Assembly: GCA_001792895.1 (NCBI GenBank)
Contig: MARA01000056.1
Coordinates: 124,001 to 188,000 of the forward strand
Reading direction: 5' to 3'
DNA: 64,000 nucleotides
Source of the DNA: Lentinus brumalis
Taxonomy: Eukaryota > Basidiomycota > Agaricomycetes > Polyporales > Polyporaceae
The translations under genes and the position numbers were made by a program. Shown one piece after another: positions 20,222 through 31,721 of this stretch (its first letter is position 1; the number at the start of each line of letters is the position of its first letter). A model generated the notes under the pieces. The model did not search any database. It saw only the letters and a program-made list of their open reading frames with translations, and was not told the origin of the DNA.

Positions 20222-21419
20222 ATCAAGCAGCTCTCGCAACATTCCCGGGCTGGTACGGAGCCTGCGGGTCACCAAAGCACCTGCCCCCCGGCGGTTGAGG
20301 TGGCGCATGTACGCGTCCTTCCTGCTGAATGTGCGCCGGCACCCGCCCACCATGAAGAGCCCGCCAAAGTCCCACACCGGCTGCTCGCTCAAGACGGCGG
20401 CCGGCACCCCGAAGTCCGCCGCCTCGATGAGGGGCACCCCGCAGCACAGATAGAGCTTCTCCGGGCTGTCGCCCTTGTGCGTCTCGACGTGCCGCCGGAA
20501 GTCGGGCCCGCGGCGGTTCCACTGGACGAATTCGCAGTGCGGACACTTCCAGGGGTTCACGCTGCTGCGAGCGGACCGGGCCGGCTCGCGGGGTGTGGCG
20601 GTTTGCGCGGGCGAGGAGGTGGCGACCTGGACGTTGCGCCGCTTCAGCGAGTTGAAACCGGGCACGATGGGCCCGGTCTGGGCGGGAGCGCGGCGCGTGG
20701 TGGGAGGAGGAGTGGCGGAGGAGGAGGAGGAGGAGGAGGGGGAAGAGGCGTCGCGACGGAGAGCGCGCCGGGCGCGACGCGACTCGCGATGGTCCGAGAA
20801 CGTCGCGGGTGCGTCCATGTACCCGTACCCGGGCCCGTGCAGGTCCCTGGGCGCGACGCATGCGGGAGGAGGTGTCGTAGCTCCGTGCGTGTCTTGGGTA
20901 TAGCGGAATGCGAGGGCCGCGTATTGCTCGTAGCTCACGACGTTCCGGTCGTGAGCTCGGACGTCCCATATCTGGTAGACGGGCTCTTCGACGTAGTCGA
21001 AATTCAGCCTGAGGGGCGAGCTGAGCCAGATGTCGTCCTGGGAAGGGTGTAGCGCGCCCGTGCCGATAACAAGCGCCGGGCATGCATGTACAGACGACCT
21101 TGCAGACGACCCTGACGCGTGTGCCATCCCGACGAGCGACAAGCTGGAGCCGCCATGAGATCGGAGTCGCCTTGTGAGCGCAGAATGACAGTACTCACTA
21201 GTTTCTCGAGAGTTCGTCCTCGATGTCCAACAGATACCGCGTCTGCGCAGCGGCAGTGGAAAAGCTGCTGGCCTCGTCGTAGAGCTGAGAGTACGCCTCT
21301 TGCTCTGCGCTGGTCTCATATCGTCCTTCGCAGCTCATGTACTGCATCGCGGGCTCAACGACGCAATACGAGGTAGCAGAGGATACGTCAAACAACCCGG
21401 GGGTGGCCATGTTGCGCAT
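20213..21419 (-). CDS. C2H2-type zinc-finger protein, paralogue of 36568-37823
   Basis: Exons 21199-21419 (ATG at 21419) and 20213-21143, joined by a 55-bp phase-2 intron that splits the Tyr of a SRN-Y join, giving 383 residues. The N-terminal half is Ser/Thr/Pro-rich with a Ser run encoded by TCC repeats (about 20715-20745). The C-terminal part (about residues 270-360) has a first finger WKCPHCEF...RRHVETH (C-x2-C-x14-H-x3-H). It is followed by an atypical second unit, LCCGVPL, then GGCRRTFSRKDAYMRH (CC, about 30-residue spacer, C, H). A DNA-binding regulator in the nucleus is the likely role, inferred from the fingers. The same architecture and the same intron position occur in the paralogue on the plus strand. 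Confidence 0.72.
20705..20750. repeat. GAG/TCC trinucleotide tract coding poly-Ser
   Basis: Interrupted GGA/GAG repeat on the plus strand, read as Ser codons in the zinc-finger gene on the minus strand. A matching poly-Ser tract is present in the paralogue near 37337-37380. Confidence 0.7.
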
Positions 21420-21962
21420 AGTAGGCGGTGATGTGGCAGGATATGGTGAGTGGTCGTGCGTTTCTCGTCGAAGAACCGGTCAGCGATCGACGTAGAGGGG
21501 AGCGAGCAATGGGGGGAGTCGGCGAGTGTGCTGGCGTGGTCTGGGGGCAGAGTTGCTGGGCATGGCGGAAGGTGGGAGATGGGATGATAGCTTTGCTTGG
21601 TGCGCGACGGTGTAAACAGAAAGTTAAGACGTCCCGCGATGAAGTGATCTTCGCACGGTGGGCTCAGATCTCTGCTCTTTCCGAGCATCACACTAGGCGC
21701 TTCGATACCTCGGGCGGTCTTGTGCGGTCTTGTATCGTTTCTGCGTAGTGCAGGAGCTGGGCTATTCTGGCCACTGTCCCGTTACGATATATAAGGTAGT
21801 GGAGATGCTGATAGCCTGGTCATCGACTCGCGTCCAATAACAATCAATGCCAGTAAGTCTGTCGATGTCAGGGTTTCGCCTCCTTGTTTTCCTAATAGTC
21901 CATCCAACTTGCTCACATCATTCTGTGCACGACTGGGTAAGGACTCACATGCATACATTGTC
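21420..21962. other. no gene seen
   Basis: Spacer holding the promoter of the zinc-finger gene and the 3' flank of the TIM-barrel gene. No supported coding sequence. Confidence 0.5.
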
Positions 21963-23433
21963 CTAGCATACGCGCTCCTTGAGTTTCTGAAGCAGCATCC
22001 CGTGGCTCTCCCGAGCGGCCTTCGTCCACCTAGTCGGGACGTCCCGGTCCTCTTTCGACATATCTTCTTCATAAAATACCTGTGACGTGTACGAGTAGAT
22101 GTCAGATTCGGATGTCGGCGGCGTGCCTACCAGAAATCTGTACGGAATACATACGTACCTCGTACGACCAAGGGCCTCTCCACCCGGTCTTCAGCACGGC
22201 CTCGCACACATCAAGCACCGGAAGGTACCCGCCCCAGCTCTCCCCGTCCTGTCGAGGGCACACTGTGTCCATGTACGGAAGCGGCCGCCACGCGTTCGAC
22301 CAGGCGTACAGCGGCGCGATGCCTTGGTCTTGCGCCGCCTTCAGCAGCTCATCTGGTGCGACCTTCCGCGAGCCGTCGGAGATCTGGAAGTAGAAGATCT
22401 TCTCCGGTGGCACTGTAGTGGCGAGGGCCTTCAGCGAAGACGCAAGCTGCATCACCGCGGACCCTTCAGGCGGGTCCTGAATGAGACCGTTGCGCGAAGT
22501 GGGTTCAGCGTATGCGCGGGCTGCGGGAGAAGCAGCATGGTGTGCCAATGATCAGGAAAAGAGGATAAGCTCATGATGCGTATGAATGCGCACCACAGAT
22601 CTGGAACGTGTCCAAGCATAGGCCGAAGTTCGGTCGGTCGACGCGCTTGCAAACCTCCCAGATGTGCTCCCATGTTTTCCTGCAGGAAGGTTAGGCGCAT
22701 ATACTCACTGCGCTGAGTGATGTCGGTGACGTACACATGGGCTCCCCATGCCCACAGCTCATACGCACTGGGTGTATCTACGTCAGCATCACTGCGGAGA
22801 CATAGAGAAACATGAGTCTCGTACATGCGGATGGGTGGGTCCTGGGCCGCAGCCTCGTCTGCGAGCTTTCTCAAGTCTCCGGCAATGACATCATAGTCAT
22901 TGCTGCTTGACTCGTCCGGTGTCGATCCCACTTGCAGCATATCACATCCGAGAGCCTATGCGCAATGTGTGTGCATGATGCCAGAAATGATGGCGTACGG
23001 GCTGACTGACCTTGAGAACCATGAACCACGCCGACGCTCTCTCTAGCTTTGCAGCTCTCTTCGAAGAGTCACCGTATCCTTCGAACTTGTCGAAGCTAGA
23101 TGTATGCATGTCAGTCTCAACCCACCTCCACAAGGTGGTAAAATATCGCGCTTACGGATGTACCGCCAGGACTGAGAGGCCCAGCTCAGAACATACCTGT
23201 CTGACCTTCGTCGCCGCCCGCACGAGCGTGTCGAGATCGCCCTTGCCACTCTCGTCGAGCTCCTGGTATCCCCGATGCTCCTGTTCCGCAAATGCTTCGA
23301 GGTCGGGGAACCCTAGTTCTACCGCGGGGAATCCTGCCTCTGCGATTGCACGAAGCTTCGAGGGCAGGGTATGAGACGGGTGCATGCCCGCCGAGTCGGT
23401 CGAGTACGCGAGAGAGGTCGTCAGATGGAACAT
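21963..23433 (-). CDS. xylose-isomerase-like TIM-barrel enzyme (sugar phosphate isomerase/epimerase family)
   Basis: Seven exons join in phase: 23156-23433, 23011-23095, 22825-22955, 22735-22767 (33-bp exon), 22594-22679, 22159-22520, 21963-22079, giving 363 residues. Recognisable family blocks, in order, are KLRAIAEAGFPAVELGFPDL, FEGYGDSSKR, MLQVGSTPDES, IAYELWAWGAHV, TWEHIWEVCKRVDRPNFGLC followed by LDTFQI, the EKIFYFQISDGSRK region and a C-terminal WSYEVFYEEDMSKED. These are typical of the AP-endonuclease-2/xylose-isomerase-like fold. Acidic and His metal ligands (Glu in ELGFPD, Asp in LDTFQ, Gln/Asp in QISDG) are in place. It is a cytosolic metal-dependent isomerase, epimerase or dehydratase of a sugar or quinate-type acid. 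The exact substrate is not readable. It is head-to-head with the MFS gene at 25014. Confidence 0.82.
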
Positions 23434-23482
23434 GGTCGTCGTCGTCGTCGTGTCGTCATGGTCGTCGTGGTCGTCGACGTGA
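23433..23482. repeat. GTC/GAC trinucleotide microsatellite
   Basis: Runs of GTC (interrupted by GTG and ATG) immediately upstream of the ATG at 23433, in the 5' leader of the TIM-barrel gene. Length polymorphism is likely. Confidence 0.7.
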
Positions 23483-25013
23483 ATCTTTTCTGAAAGGTAG
23501 GGAACAAGCTGGGCAGGATGCACCGACCCTGTTACTCACTGGATTTGAATAGACCGAAATAAGCGATGACGTCACATCATACTGGACGCGCACAGTCAGC
23601 GCTAAGCGTCTTTCCCTTGATCGGCATACTTACTTAGTAAATGTCTTTTCCTTGAGTGTTTCAATACAGTGAGTCATGTCTACTCACTCCTGGAATATAT
23701 CAATGTGTGTATTTGTTTCAGCTGACATGTCACCCATTCAAGGCTGCATTCTGCCAAGTCGTGAAGCCGTCGACTACCGACTCCCGTACACGCAACTTTG
23801 TAGCTGACCTCGGCGTGGATCCCATGCACCCATGTCTTGCGACATTTTTGACACGTACATTAACCGCGTGAAAGGTGGCCCTCCACATAGCGATCAAGTA
23901 CCAGGAAGTCTCAGAGACAACGACCATATGCATGTTGCCAGAGCATACGTCCTCGACTTCATCGATCATCGCCGATAGCAATGGCGAGAACTGCCTGAAA
24001 GTCAAGGGCCATCCTCGGCAGCAATTGGGCGTGGATGTCAGCATGGGTACCATCCCAATTTCCGTTCGTCCACCTGGCCTACATTGTACCGAAATCACAT
24101 GTGATGCATCGGGAGAGGCCAAGCAAGGTGAGCTCCTTTGTGGCCTCAATCAACCTGTACCATATACTTAGTACTAGCACGTACTTATGCGAGGTAAGTA
24201 TGCGCCTCGGGACACTCGAAGCACCGAATATGATTCGCATTCTTATCCAGATAGCCGTGTCTCGTCGATGAGCCGCCGATCCACGCCGGTTCATTGCCTT
24301 GGGCGGTCCCTGTACCTATGATTCCGCTGTGTCGGTCTTCACGATAGCCGGGAGGACTGAGCCACAGGAGTCTTGTTCTTGCACACCCCACATGAAGGTA
24401 CGTCACTTGCTTTAAAGCTTGAGCTTAGTTCTTCGAATTCACCGAATAGCATCTCGCATGGCGCTGCATGGCGTCGTCGACAGGTGCTCCTTCAGTGCAC
24501 CTGGCTCACAGTCATATGCAATTCTGGTCTTGATCGGCGTGCGCTGCGGTGACTACACCGCTATCGACAACGGAACAAATGTTCGACGTTGACCCGGCCA
24601 ATCGATGACACTTCTATTCCTCCGATCCGAGTCCGAGAGCACCGCTTATCCGTCGTACTCAGGTACACTACGCGAGACTACGCGTGGTCGACACAATGGG
24701 CGCAGGCCTGTGATTTCTGTGCAGCGGCCTCCAGCAACACTCTGCAGGCGGCGTGTCGCGGATATGCGTAAAGGCGCACCGGCCTGTGCATGTAGTGTCG
24801 TGTTTCGCGCAATGCGAGAACACTGCACCCGCGTGGAAGCGAGGTAAAAGACCGGAAGGTGCGTGATTGACTGAGCTTGGGCCCTCCGGCTCTGTATATC
24901 AGGCCTGTGCGGACACGACAGAGATGACCTTATAACTTCGCCTCGCCTGTCGAGAGCGTTACACCTCTGCATATCCTTCGCTGACCCTCTCGTCTTCCTC
25001 ATCGTTCAACAAC
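23483..25013. other. divergent intergenic region
   Basis: About 1.5 kb between the head-to-head TIM-barrel and MFS genes. It must hold both promoters. A GTATATC element near 24892 and a CT-rich stretch just before the ATG at 25014 are the only promoter-like signals I see. No coding sequence is supported. Confidence 0.45.
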
Positions 25014-26892
25014 ATGACCGATCCCCGTCCTGCTTCAGTGGCGTCGTCTACTGCCACTGCTCACACCCCGAGAGCAGTGGGATCTATGAAGAGTCCAGTC
25101 GGTGACGCTGAGAAAAGTGCCGCAGGAGCGAACATTGAAGATGTGGACGATTGTCCCGACGGCGGTCTGCGAGCGTGGCTGGTCGTTCTCGGTGTCAGTT
25201 GTCGTCCATCTGTGTCAGGCTCCCCATACTCAATAATCCTCGCAGGTCTCATCCGGTATATGTACGACATTCGGTTTTGTCAACGCATGGGGAGTGAGTG
25301 AACATCTTCGTCTGACCTTCTCGAGACAAGCTGACACGTCCCTGGTAGATCTTCCAAGCATACTACGAACAATATGCCCTCCGGAACATGTCCCCGTCGG
25401 ATATGTGAGTGCCCGTTTCAATCGCTGGGTCCCGGCTCGTACTCAATTCTCATTCGCAGTGCATGGATTGGCTCCGTACAGGTAAGCCCTACTTCATCCC
25501 ATAGTCGATGATTCGCTGACTCCTGCCGCTACATAGTACGCCCTCGTGTTCATGCCTGGCCTCGCGTTCGGCAGACTCTTCGACATGGGCTACCTCCGCC
25601 TGCCCGTCGGCCTTGCCTCCGCGCTGCTTGTAGCGTGCACATTCCTGACGGGAGAGTGCACAGAGTTTTGGCATTTTCTGCTCTGCCAGGGCTTCGGCAT
25701 CGGGGTGAGCCGTCCACTTCATCCCCGTGTTTCATCCATTTTTACGTCTTCTCCATAGCTTGCGTGTGGAATTGTGTTCAGTGCAGGCGCAGGCGTCGTT
25801 GCGCACTGGTTCAAAAAGAATCTCGGGCTGGCGTTGGCGTGCATGGCGAGTGGCTCAAGCATCGGTGGGACGATCTTCCCAATCATACTCAGGAATCTTA
25901 TCGAGACCCAGAGGCACGTCGCATCACACTCGTTTCGGATTTCACGGTATGCTGAACCCCCGCTATAGTTTCCAGTGGACGCTGCGCATCACGGGCTTCA
26001 TAGTCGCGGCCTTCCTGCTTGTCCTCAACCTGGTATGCCATATCCAATGCCTCGGTCATACATCGTTCATCGCTGACACACCGTGCAGACTATTCAGCGG
26101 AGACTACCTGCAAACCCACATCCTGGTCCCTTCATTGATGTCGACATGTTCAAGAGCGCTACATACGTGGTCTACTGTCTGTCCCTCTTCGTCAGCTTCC
26201 TCGGACTGTACACAGTACGTCGACCGTCCAGTATGCAAGTGCACCGAAGCTGACGCCGTCGCAGTGCTTGACCTACCTGTCGCTCAGCGGCCTCCTCGCA
26301 GGAGTCGACCCTGATCTCTCCTTCTATCTTCTGTCGATCGCGAATGCATGCTCATTGGTCGGCCGACTTGGCGGAGGCGTCCTAGCAGATCGCTTCGGTG
26401 CGATGAACGTCATGATCCCCGGCACTCTCGTCGCTGGGATCATGACCTACGCGTGGCCCTTTGCGAAGACCAAGGGACCGCTCGTCGCCGTCGCCGTCCT
26501 CTACGGGTCAGACCATCCCCCTTCCATTCCTCACTGTCCCGTACTGACCTTCGTCCTGCAGTATCTCGTCAGGCATCTTCGTCGCAATCATGGCCCAGCC
26601 CCTCGTCCGCATGGGCAAAGTCACCGAAGTCGGTATGCGCACGGGTATGGCCTTCACGATCATGTCCTTCGGCGCCCTCGCCGGGCCTCCCATCTCCGGA
26701 GCCATCTTCGACCGCACCGGCAAGTTTGAGGATGTCGGCTACTATGCAGGTGGGTCCTTTCATCGTCAGCCGATGTATCTGTGGGGGTGGAAGCTGACAA
26801 CATGCGGTACAGGATCGACCGTCATGGCCTCTGTCGTCCTTATGATCATAGCGCGACAGCTGCTTCTTGGGAAGCTCTTTGGACACGCTTGA
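25014..26892 (+). CDS. MFS transporter, monocarboxylate-porter type
   Basis: Eleven exons with 50-63-bp introns keep frame and give 441 residues: 25014-25193, 25246-25293, 25349-25404, 25460-25481 (22-bp exon), 25537-25704, 25759-25917, 25976-26032, 26089-26214, 26265-26506, 26562-26749, 26813-26892. The 25918-25975 intron (GTCGCA donor, TTTCCAG acceptor) is the least certain. After a hydrophilic start comes the signature DGGLRAWLVVLG, then TTFGFVNAWG, IFQAYYEQ and about 12 hydrophobic helices. SLVGRLGGGVLADRFG in the second half is the typical MFS loop (G-R-x3-G-x2-A-D-R). Members of this group move monocarboxylates, riboflavin or related acids across the plasma membrane by proton symport. 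The substrate is not readable. Pairing with the TIM-barrel gene suggests uptake plus catabolism of the same compound, by inference. Confidence 0.87.
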
Positions 26893-29800
26893 GGCGACGC
26901 GCACCTCTTCACGATGTCACGATGCCCAAGAAGATGATCTAAGTATTAGATTCCCTCACTCCTAAGTATTCCTAGAGATTATATAGAACTGTTTAGACGA
27001 CACTGTCCCACATTAGATCTAGAACGGGGACATGTCCATCGTAGCCCTAAGTTGTGTATTCTATGCATTCAGGAGCAGGTCTCAGCGTTGCCAGAGATGA
27101 TCGAACCGCCAACATACTCAGTAACGAGACTTTCCCCGTATGCGCGCGTGCGTTGACCGCAAACGCTGAAATACGACACTGCTGCGAACGCAAGCACCTT
27201 CGGACATACTTGATCAGCCAACAGTCAGATCTCCTGCAGGTGCTGTCAGTCCGGCGTGCAAGGGTGGGAGAGACAAGGCTTACCCCGTAAGTTTTGTACT
27301 CATACCAAACGTAGTCCGACGACATCATCTTGGGCAGAGTATCGCTAACGACATTCTTTCGCAGAAGCAGGCCGCAGTCTTGAGGAAAGGTTTCGGAACC
27401 TGACTACAGGGCCTTCAGAAATCATACGTAAGCTTGGACATGCTTACGATTCATGTAGTAAGCGTCGTGGCCGCCGTGCCCACCTCATCTACCTACGCGA
27501 CGCCCCATCCCGCTATCCGCCGTGAGCCAATTCCTCAGCCTGGAGAACAGTCGAAGGCCAGCGCAGATCACCGATCCTGCGGCACCATCGTAAGCCAGGA
27601 ACCCTCTGTAGGCGCAAAAAAGAACATGTAAGCCGACGCTGCATCCTGCAGCTGGGTTATCAGTTCGCACTGCGGCGCCAAGGCGGCGATAAGTCAGGAC
27701 GTCCGCGTCCGACCTCCGACCCACGTCCCGCGCGTCCATCGCAGCGCACAGGAGTCAGGACCAGACTTGATCCCCATCACGCTCTGCCTCATGCCATCGG
27801 GAACAGAATGACATTCTGACAGATGACCGCTAGGAATGTGTGTACGTCGGCGACTAAAGGAACAGCTCGCAGACGCGCGCGAGCCATCCTCCGCGCGCGG
27901 CAGGGGAGAACACGCGGTCGGAGGCCGGTGCCGTCGGTAGCATAGTGGACCTAGAGCGAGCACCTGCTGTCGCACTAATTGCTGGGACTGGGTTCGAAGG
28001 AGGCCAGTTCGTCGGCAGAACCAGCTGAGACCCAGGAAAGCGGGGGCTCGTGAGCGCCTTGCGCGGGCAGGTCGACTCTGTGGGGATGTGACGCGGCACG
28101 TGTCGGAAGGTTTGCGAAGCTCGGTAGATGAGAAACGCGGTACGCTCGCAGCAGCGGCGAGGACCGTCTACCGCCACAGTTCCATCGCCGCTGCGCACGT
28201 TCCGCGTGCAGCAACGTCGCCGCAGACACGCAGCGTGCTGCTCCGTCCTAGGACTCCGGCAGGGCCCATGGAAAACGGCGGAGGGACGGCGGGACCGATG
28301 CGAAAATGCCCATCGTCGTGCAGGTGCCTTGCGGAGACCGAGACGGGCTGCCACGAGTGGAGTGGGGCAGGTATGCGGCATGGGACTGTGCTGTTAGGCA
28401 CCCTAGGGGTATTCGGTTCAGCATTTGCCCAGAGGAAGGCTAACTTTGCATGCATACCGGTGGGATACGGAAGAGGAGAGCTCAATATGCGCAGATGAAA
28501 CCCACGTACTGCTCAATGCACACCGCAGTGCAGCTCGAGGCCAAGCAAATTGCTCGAACACTGCTTCCCTAGTCAAAACTACCGCGGCGTAGCCTGCGGC
28601 GCTTCCTCGACAGCAGCCGACCTGCAATATAAAGTTCTATCGACGATCATCTGGTCATAACTGTGAGAGGCATATGCCTGGTCCTAGCGTGCGCATAGGA
28701 CCAGCAGAACGCGGTGTCGAATCATTGTCCCTCTCATCGCCTCACAAGACGAGAAATGGGAACGAAGAACCATCACATGGCGATGCGTGTGAACCCGAGG
28801 CGACGAGAGCGGCAGGAAGACCTCGTAATGAAAGACTCGAACCGGAGCCCCCGCCAGCCAGTACGGCATCGACCAAGCCTTGACCAAGCCCTGGATGCGT
28901 ATTACGGGCTGACACGTCGAGCAGCTGAGTAGTGACGGGGTGGAGATCCGAGCGGGCACAACCTTGTCGGGATCGTGCGGGGCTTGGATCGGCGAAGGGA
29001 CGTTCTGGATGAGGTAAGGGAGCCGATAGGAGACACCGTCGACGGTGAGTGGGGCACGTCGACGACCGTTCTCATCGTAGCCGCGACAGCGGGACGGCGA
29101 AGCAGGACGAGTGCAGCACATGCGGCGACCAGGCGACTCCGAAGATAGCGGTCGCCCTACCTACCTGCGCAGGCCGGTGTGTCTTTGAGAGACGGCCGGA
29201 CACCCGCGCGAGTGTCCGCGTTTTCAGGTCCGAGATCAAGGCCACGGGCGTGTCAAATGAAAACCTGCAGGTGATGTGAGTCAGCTCGAGATGAGTGTGT
29301 CCGGGAAAGATGCTGACTTGTTTACGATGCGACATCTCTGTCCTCTGCGACAGCCCATAGACGAGTTGCAGGCGACATCTTCGACGCCACAGATTGTATT
29401 CGAGATGCTGTCGACAGCGCTGTGAGTGTGTACGTGGGCGCGTGCGGGCGTCCTGACGGTACACGGGAGAGTACCAGAGCGTGGCTGGCCTGATCATGCG
29501 ATACAGGATTCTCCGATCATGAGAAATCGGGACGCCTAGAAGAAGGTGAGAGCGTCTCGAATGGAGAATACCTGCGGCGACTGCATCGATGGCTCGCTCC
29601 GGCAGGCCGTGGGATGAGCGACTGAGCTGAGGCGGAGCCGCAGAAGTGTCTCCCGCAGTCACCGTAGTTGTGTGGCTTCCAGCTACTGCAAAGCAGCATA
29701 TGCGATGCTTGGATATCCGGGTACGCTAGAAGCAGCTGGTTGTAGACCGCAGACCTGTGCAGCGGGGAAATGGAGTCAGGGCAAGAAGGGAAGTGCAGAC

Positions 29801-30071
29801 GCCGACCGAGGTTGTTCGGGCGGAGTTCGCTCATGCCCCCTGTGGTCTGAGCGGCGATGCAAGAATTCGGCCCCGCTTGGCCTGATCTAGCCGGTTCGAG
29901 ATAACCGTGTGCGTGTGCGATCGCCTCGCCTGGAACACGTTCCCGGTCGACAAGCTGGAGGGGAATCCGACGGTATTCATATTGTGCGATAACCCAGATG
30001 ACCTCAGAAAACGCCGCTCCAACAGAGTTTGGCCCCCACCGCCGTCGTGGTCCGAGTGTCCCACCCGGGAG
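26893..30071. other. gene-poor region, nothing supported
   Basis: About 3.2 kb with only short overlapping open frames on both strands. None forms a spliced model or resembles a protein I know. A minus-strand frame around 28990-29120 (APLTVDGVSYRLPYLIQN) reads protein-like but is isolated. No LTR, tRNA or other element was found. Confidence 0.4.
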
Positions 30072-30079
30072 GTATAAGT
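30072..30079 (+). promoter_or_regulatory. TATA-like box of the Ser/Pro-rich gene
   Basis: TATAAGTA about 108 bp upstream of the ATG at 30180, followed by pyrimidine-rich sequence typical of a fungal transcription start region. Confidence 0.45.
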
Positions 30080-30179
30080 ATCTTTGTCGCCCTCGGCGTT
30101 CCACCCTTTTGTCTGTGCTTACACTGTACTTCCATCACTGCTTTGTACTCATCCCTCTGTCTATATCCCCGCCCTATTC

Positions 30180-31721
30180 ATGACAGAATACGCCACTGAC
30201 CCAGAGACCATCCAGGAGTACCTCAACTCTCGTGACCGATGCGCAAACTGGGTCAACATCCACTCCCAAGGGCTGAGCTACGTCTCTCCCTCCTCGCCTC
30301 CGTCGATCCTGAGCGACGACGACCTACCTTTGTCTGGCTCGAGCGTATCCGACGCAGCCAGCTCGCATTCTCTACCACCCCGCATGCTCCTGCGCTACGG
30401 TGATGGTCGAGGAGACATACCCATCTCCCATGATTCCTCGCCGACACATAGTCACCAGCCGCAGTCCTCCCGCCACCGATCCCGATCCGGATCGCAAATC
30501 CCGCCTACAGCTGCAGACGTCCCCCACCACCCAGCTCGCTATGCGCAGACGTTGTCCTATGCGTCGGGCTCGCGGTACGCACCGACCGGTGCGCCAGAAA
30601 ACATCCGCGTCCTGCCGTCGCGGCAGGCAGAAGATTCTCAGCGCATGCCGGCGTCTAGCTCATCGCATCGTTCTCGTGGACCCCCTGCGCAGGCTATCTT
30701 CCACCCGTCGCAACCCTCGATTCACGATAGAGTTCCTCCCCTTGCAGATCCCCTTCGCACGTCTAGGCGAAGCGTCCATGCGCCCACGCCGAGACATGCG
30801 ACCAGTTCCTCCGCGCAACCCATCCCCGTCGTCGCTTCTCCGACGCATTCCCAGCTCGCTGCCGGCGGGTCTCGATTCTACGAGCAGCCCGGCATGGCTG
30901 CGTCGACGATGCATCACGGGCTTCCGTACGCCTACTCTCCCCCAGCGATCGTCTATGCCCCTTCTGGGCGGCACGGGTCCAAGTACCAGCCTCCCGCGAT
31001 CGTCTACTCTCCCTCGTCGCACGGTCAGCGCCGTGCTCCCGCACCAGGGATAGCGTACAGTCGGTCCGATCCCCTTCCTCATCCAACGAACTACTCTCCT
31101 GTTCATTCTGGCGCGCACGGCTCGAGCTCGCGCCAGCGTGCGCATAGTACAGCAGGGCACGAGCAGGGCCGCGGACGGAGTCACGTCGACATGTCTTCGT
31201 CGTCACGATCGCGGACACGGACACGCACGCCGTCGCTCAGCCCGAGCGACAGCGACACCTCCAGCGACACATCTGGAAGCACTTACTATGTCCTACCGTC
31301 GCCCGGCCAAAAGGTCCAGATCATCGTGAGTGTGCTATCTCCCGATCTCCCCCCGCCTAGTGCAGGGTCTACTGCGCCGTCCGATCTTTTTCTTGCTTCC
31401 CAGCCTCGATCCCAGTCCACGATTTACCGCATGTCTTTCATTCTGCTTATCACGCACACGGAGATTACTGACACCGTCCGTCTCGGTCGCGCTGCGCAGG
31501 TGCCGAACTCGGCGTCCGTCTACACCTCGAAGCCACAATCGTCGTCGCGGTCGCCCCACTCCCCGTCGTCCCCGCAGAGCCCGAAGAAACCGTTCTTGGC
31601 CAGGATATTCAGCCGCGGCTCGGGTTCGGTGGACTCGCGCGGCTCCAGCGGGGGTAAGCGGTTACGTCGCAGACATACTACTCTCGGAGGCACTCACCTC
31701 TCGTCGTCAAGTTCGCGCTGA
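30180..31721 (+). CDS. Ser/Pro-rich low-complexity protein with conserved N-terminal motif
   Basis: Open from the ATG at 30180 to 31721, 513 residues if unspliced. A strong intron candidate is 31326-31499 (GTGAGTGT donor, ATTACTGAC branch, GCGCAG acceptor). It is 174 bp, a multiple of three without stop, and removing it leaves 455 residues and the smooth join VQII-VPNSAS. The N-terminus MTEYATDPETIQEYLNSR shares spacing (P-x2-I-x2-Y-x9-W) with the Pro/Ser-rich genes at 45665 and 63804. The bulk is Ser/Pro/His/Arg low complexity, with tandem PPAIVY.PS motifs near residues 258-285 and an RSRTRTRTPSLSPSDS stretch. The C-terminal part is basic with KKPFLARIFSRG. No enzyme motif is visible. It is probably an intrinsically disordered nuclear or cytoplasmic protein; the function is unknown. 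Confidence 0.62.
   Translation: MTEYATDPETIQEYLNSRDRCANWVNIHSQGLSYVSPSSPPSILSDDDLPLSGSSVSDAASSHSLPPRMLLRYGDGRGDIPISHDSSPTHSHQPQSSRHRSRSGSQIPPTAADVPHHPARYAQTLSYASGSRYAPTGAPENIRVLPSRQAEDSQRMPASSSSHRSRGPPAQAIFHPSQPSIHDRVPPLADPLRTSRRSVHAPTPRHATSSSAQPIPVVASPTHSQLAAGGSRFYEQPGMAASTMHHGLPYAYSPPAIVYAPSGRHGSKYQPPAIVYSPSSHGQRRAPAPGIAYSRSDPLPHPTNYSPVHSGAHGSSSRQRAHSTAGHEQGRGRSHVDMSSSSRSRTRTRTPSLSPSDSDTSSDTSGSTYYVLPSPGQKVQIIVSVLSPDLPPPSAGSTAPSDLFLASQPRSQSTIYRMSFILLITHTEITDTVRLGRAAQVPNSASVYTSKPQSSSRSPHSPSSPQSPKKPFLARIFSRGSGSVDSRGSSGGKRLRRRHTTLGGTHLSSSSSR

Noticed and set aside
28684..29121. Minus-strand frame with protein-like stretch APLTVDGVSYRLPYLIQN
   Set aside because: Isolated; the rest of the frame is not protein-like and no exon partners were found. 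Kept only as a note.
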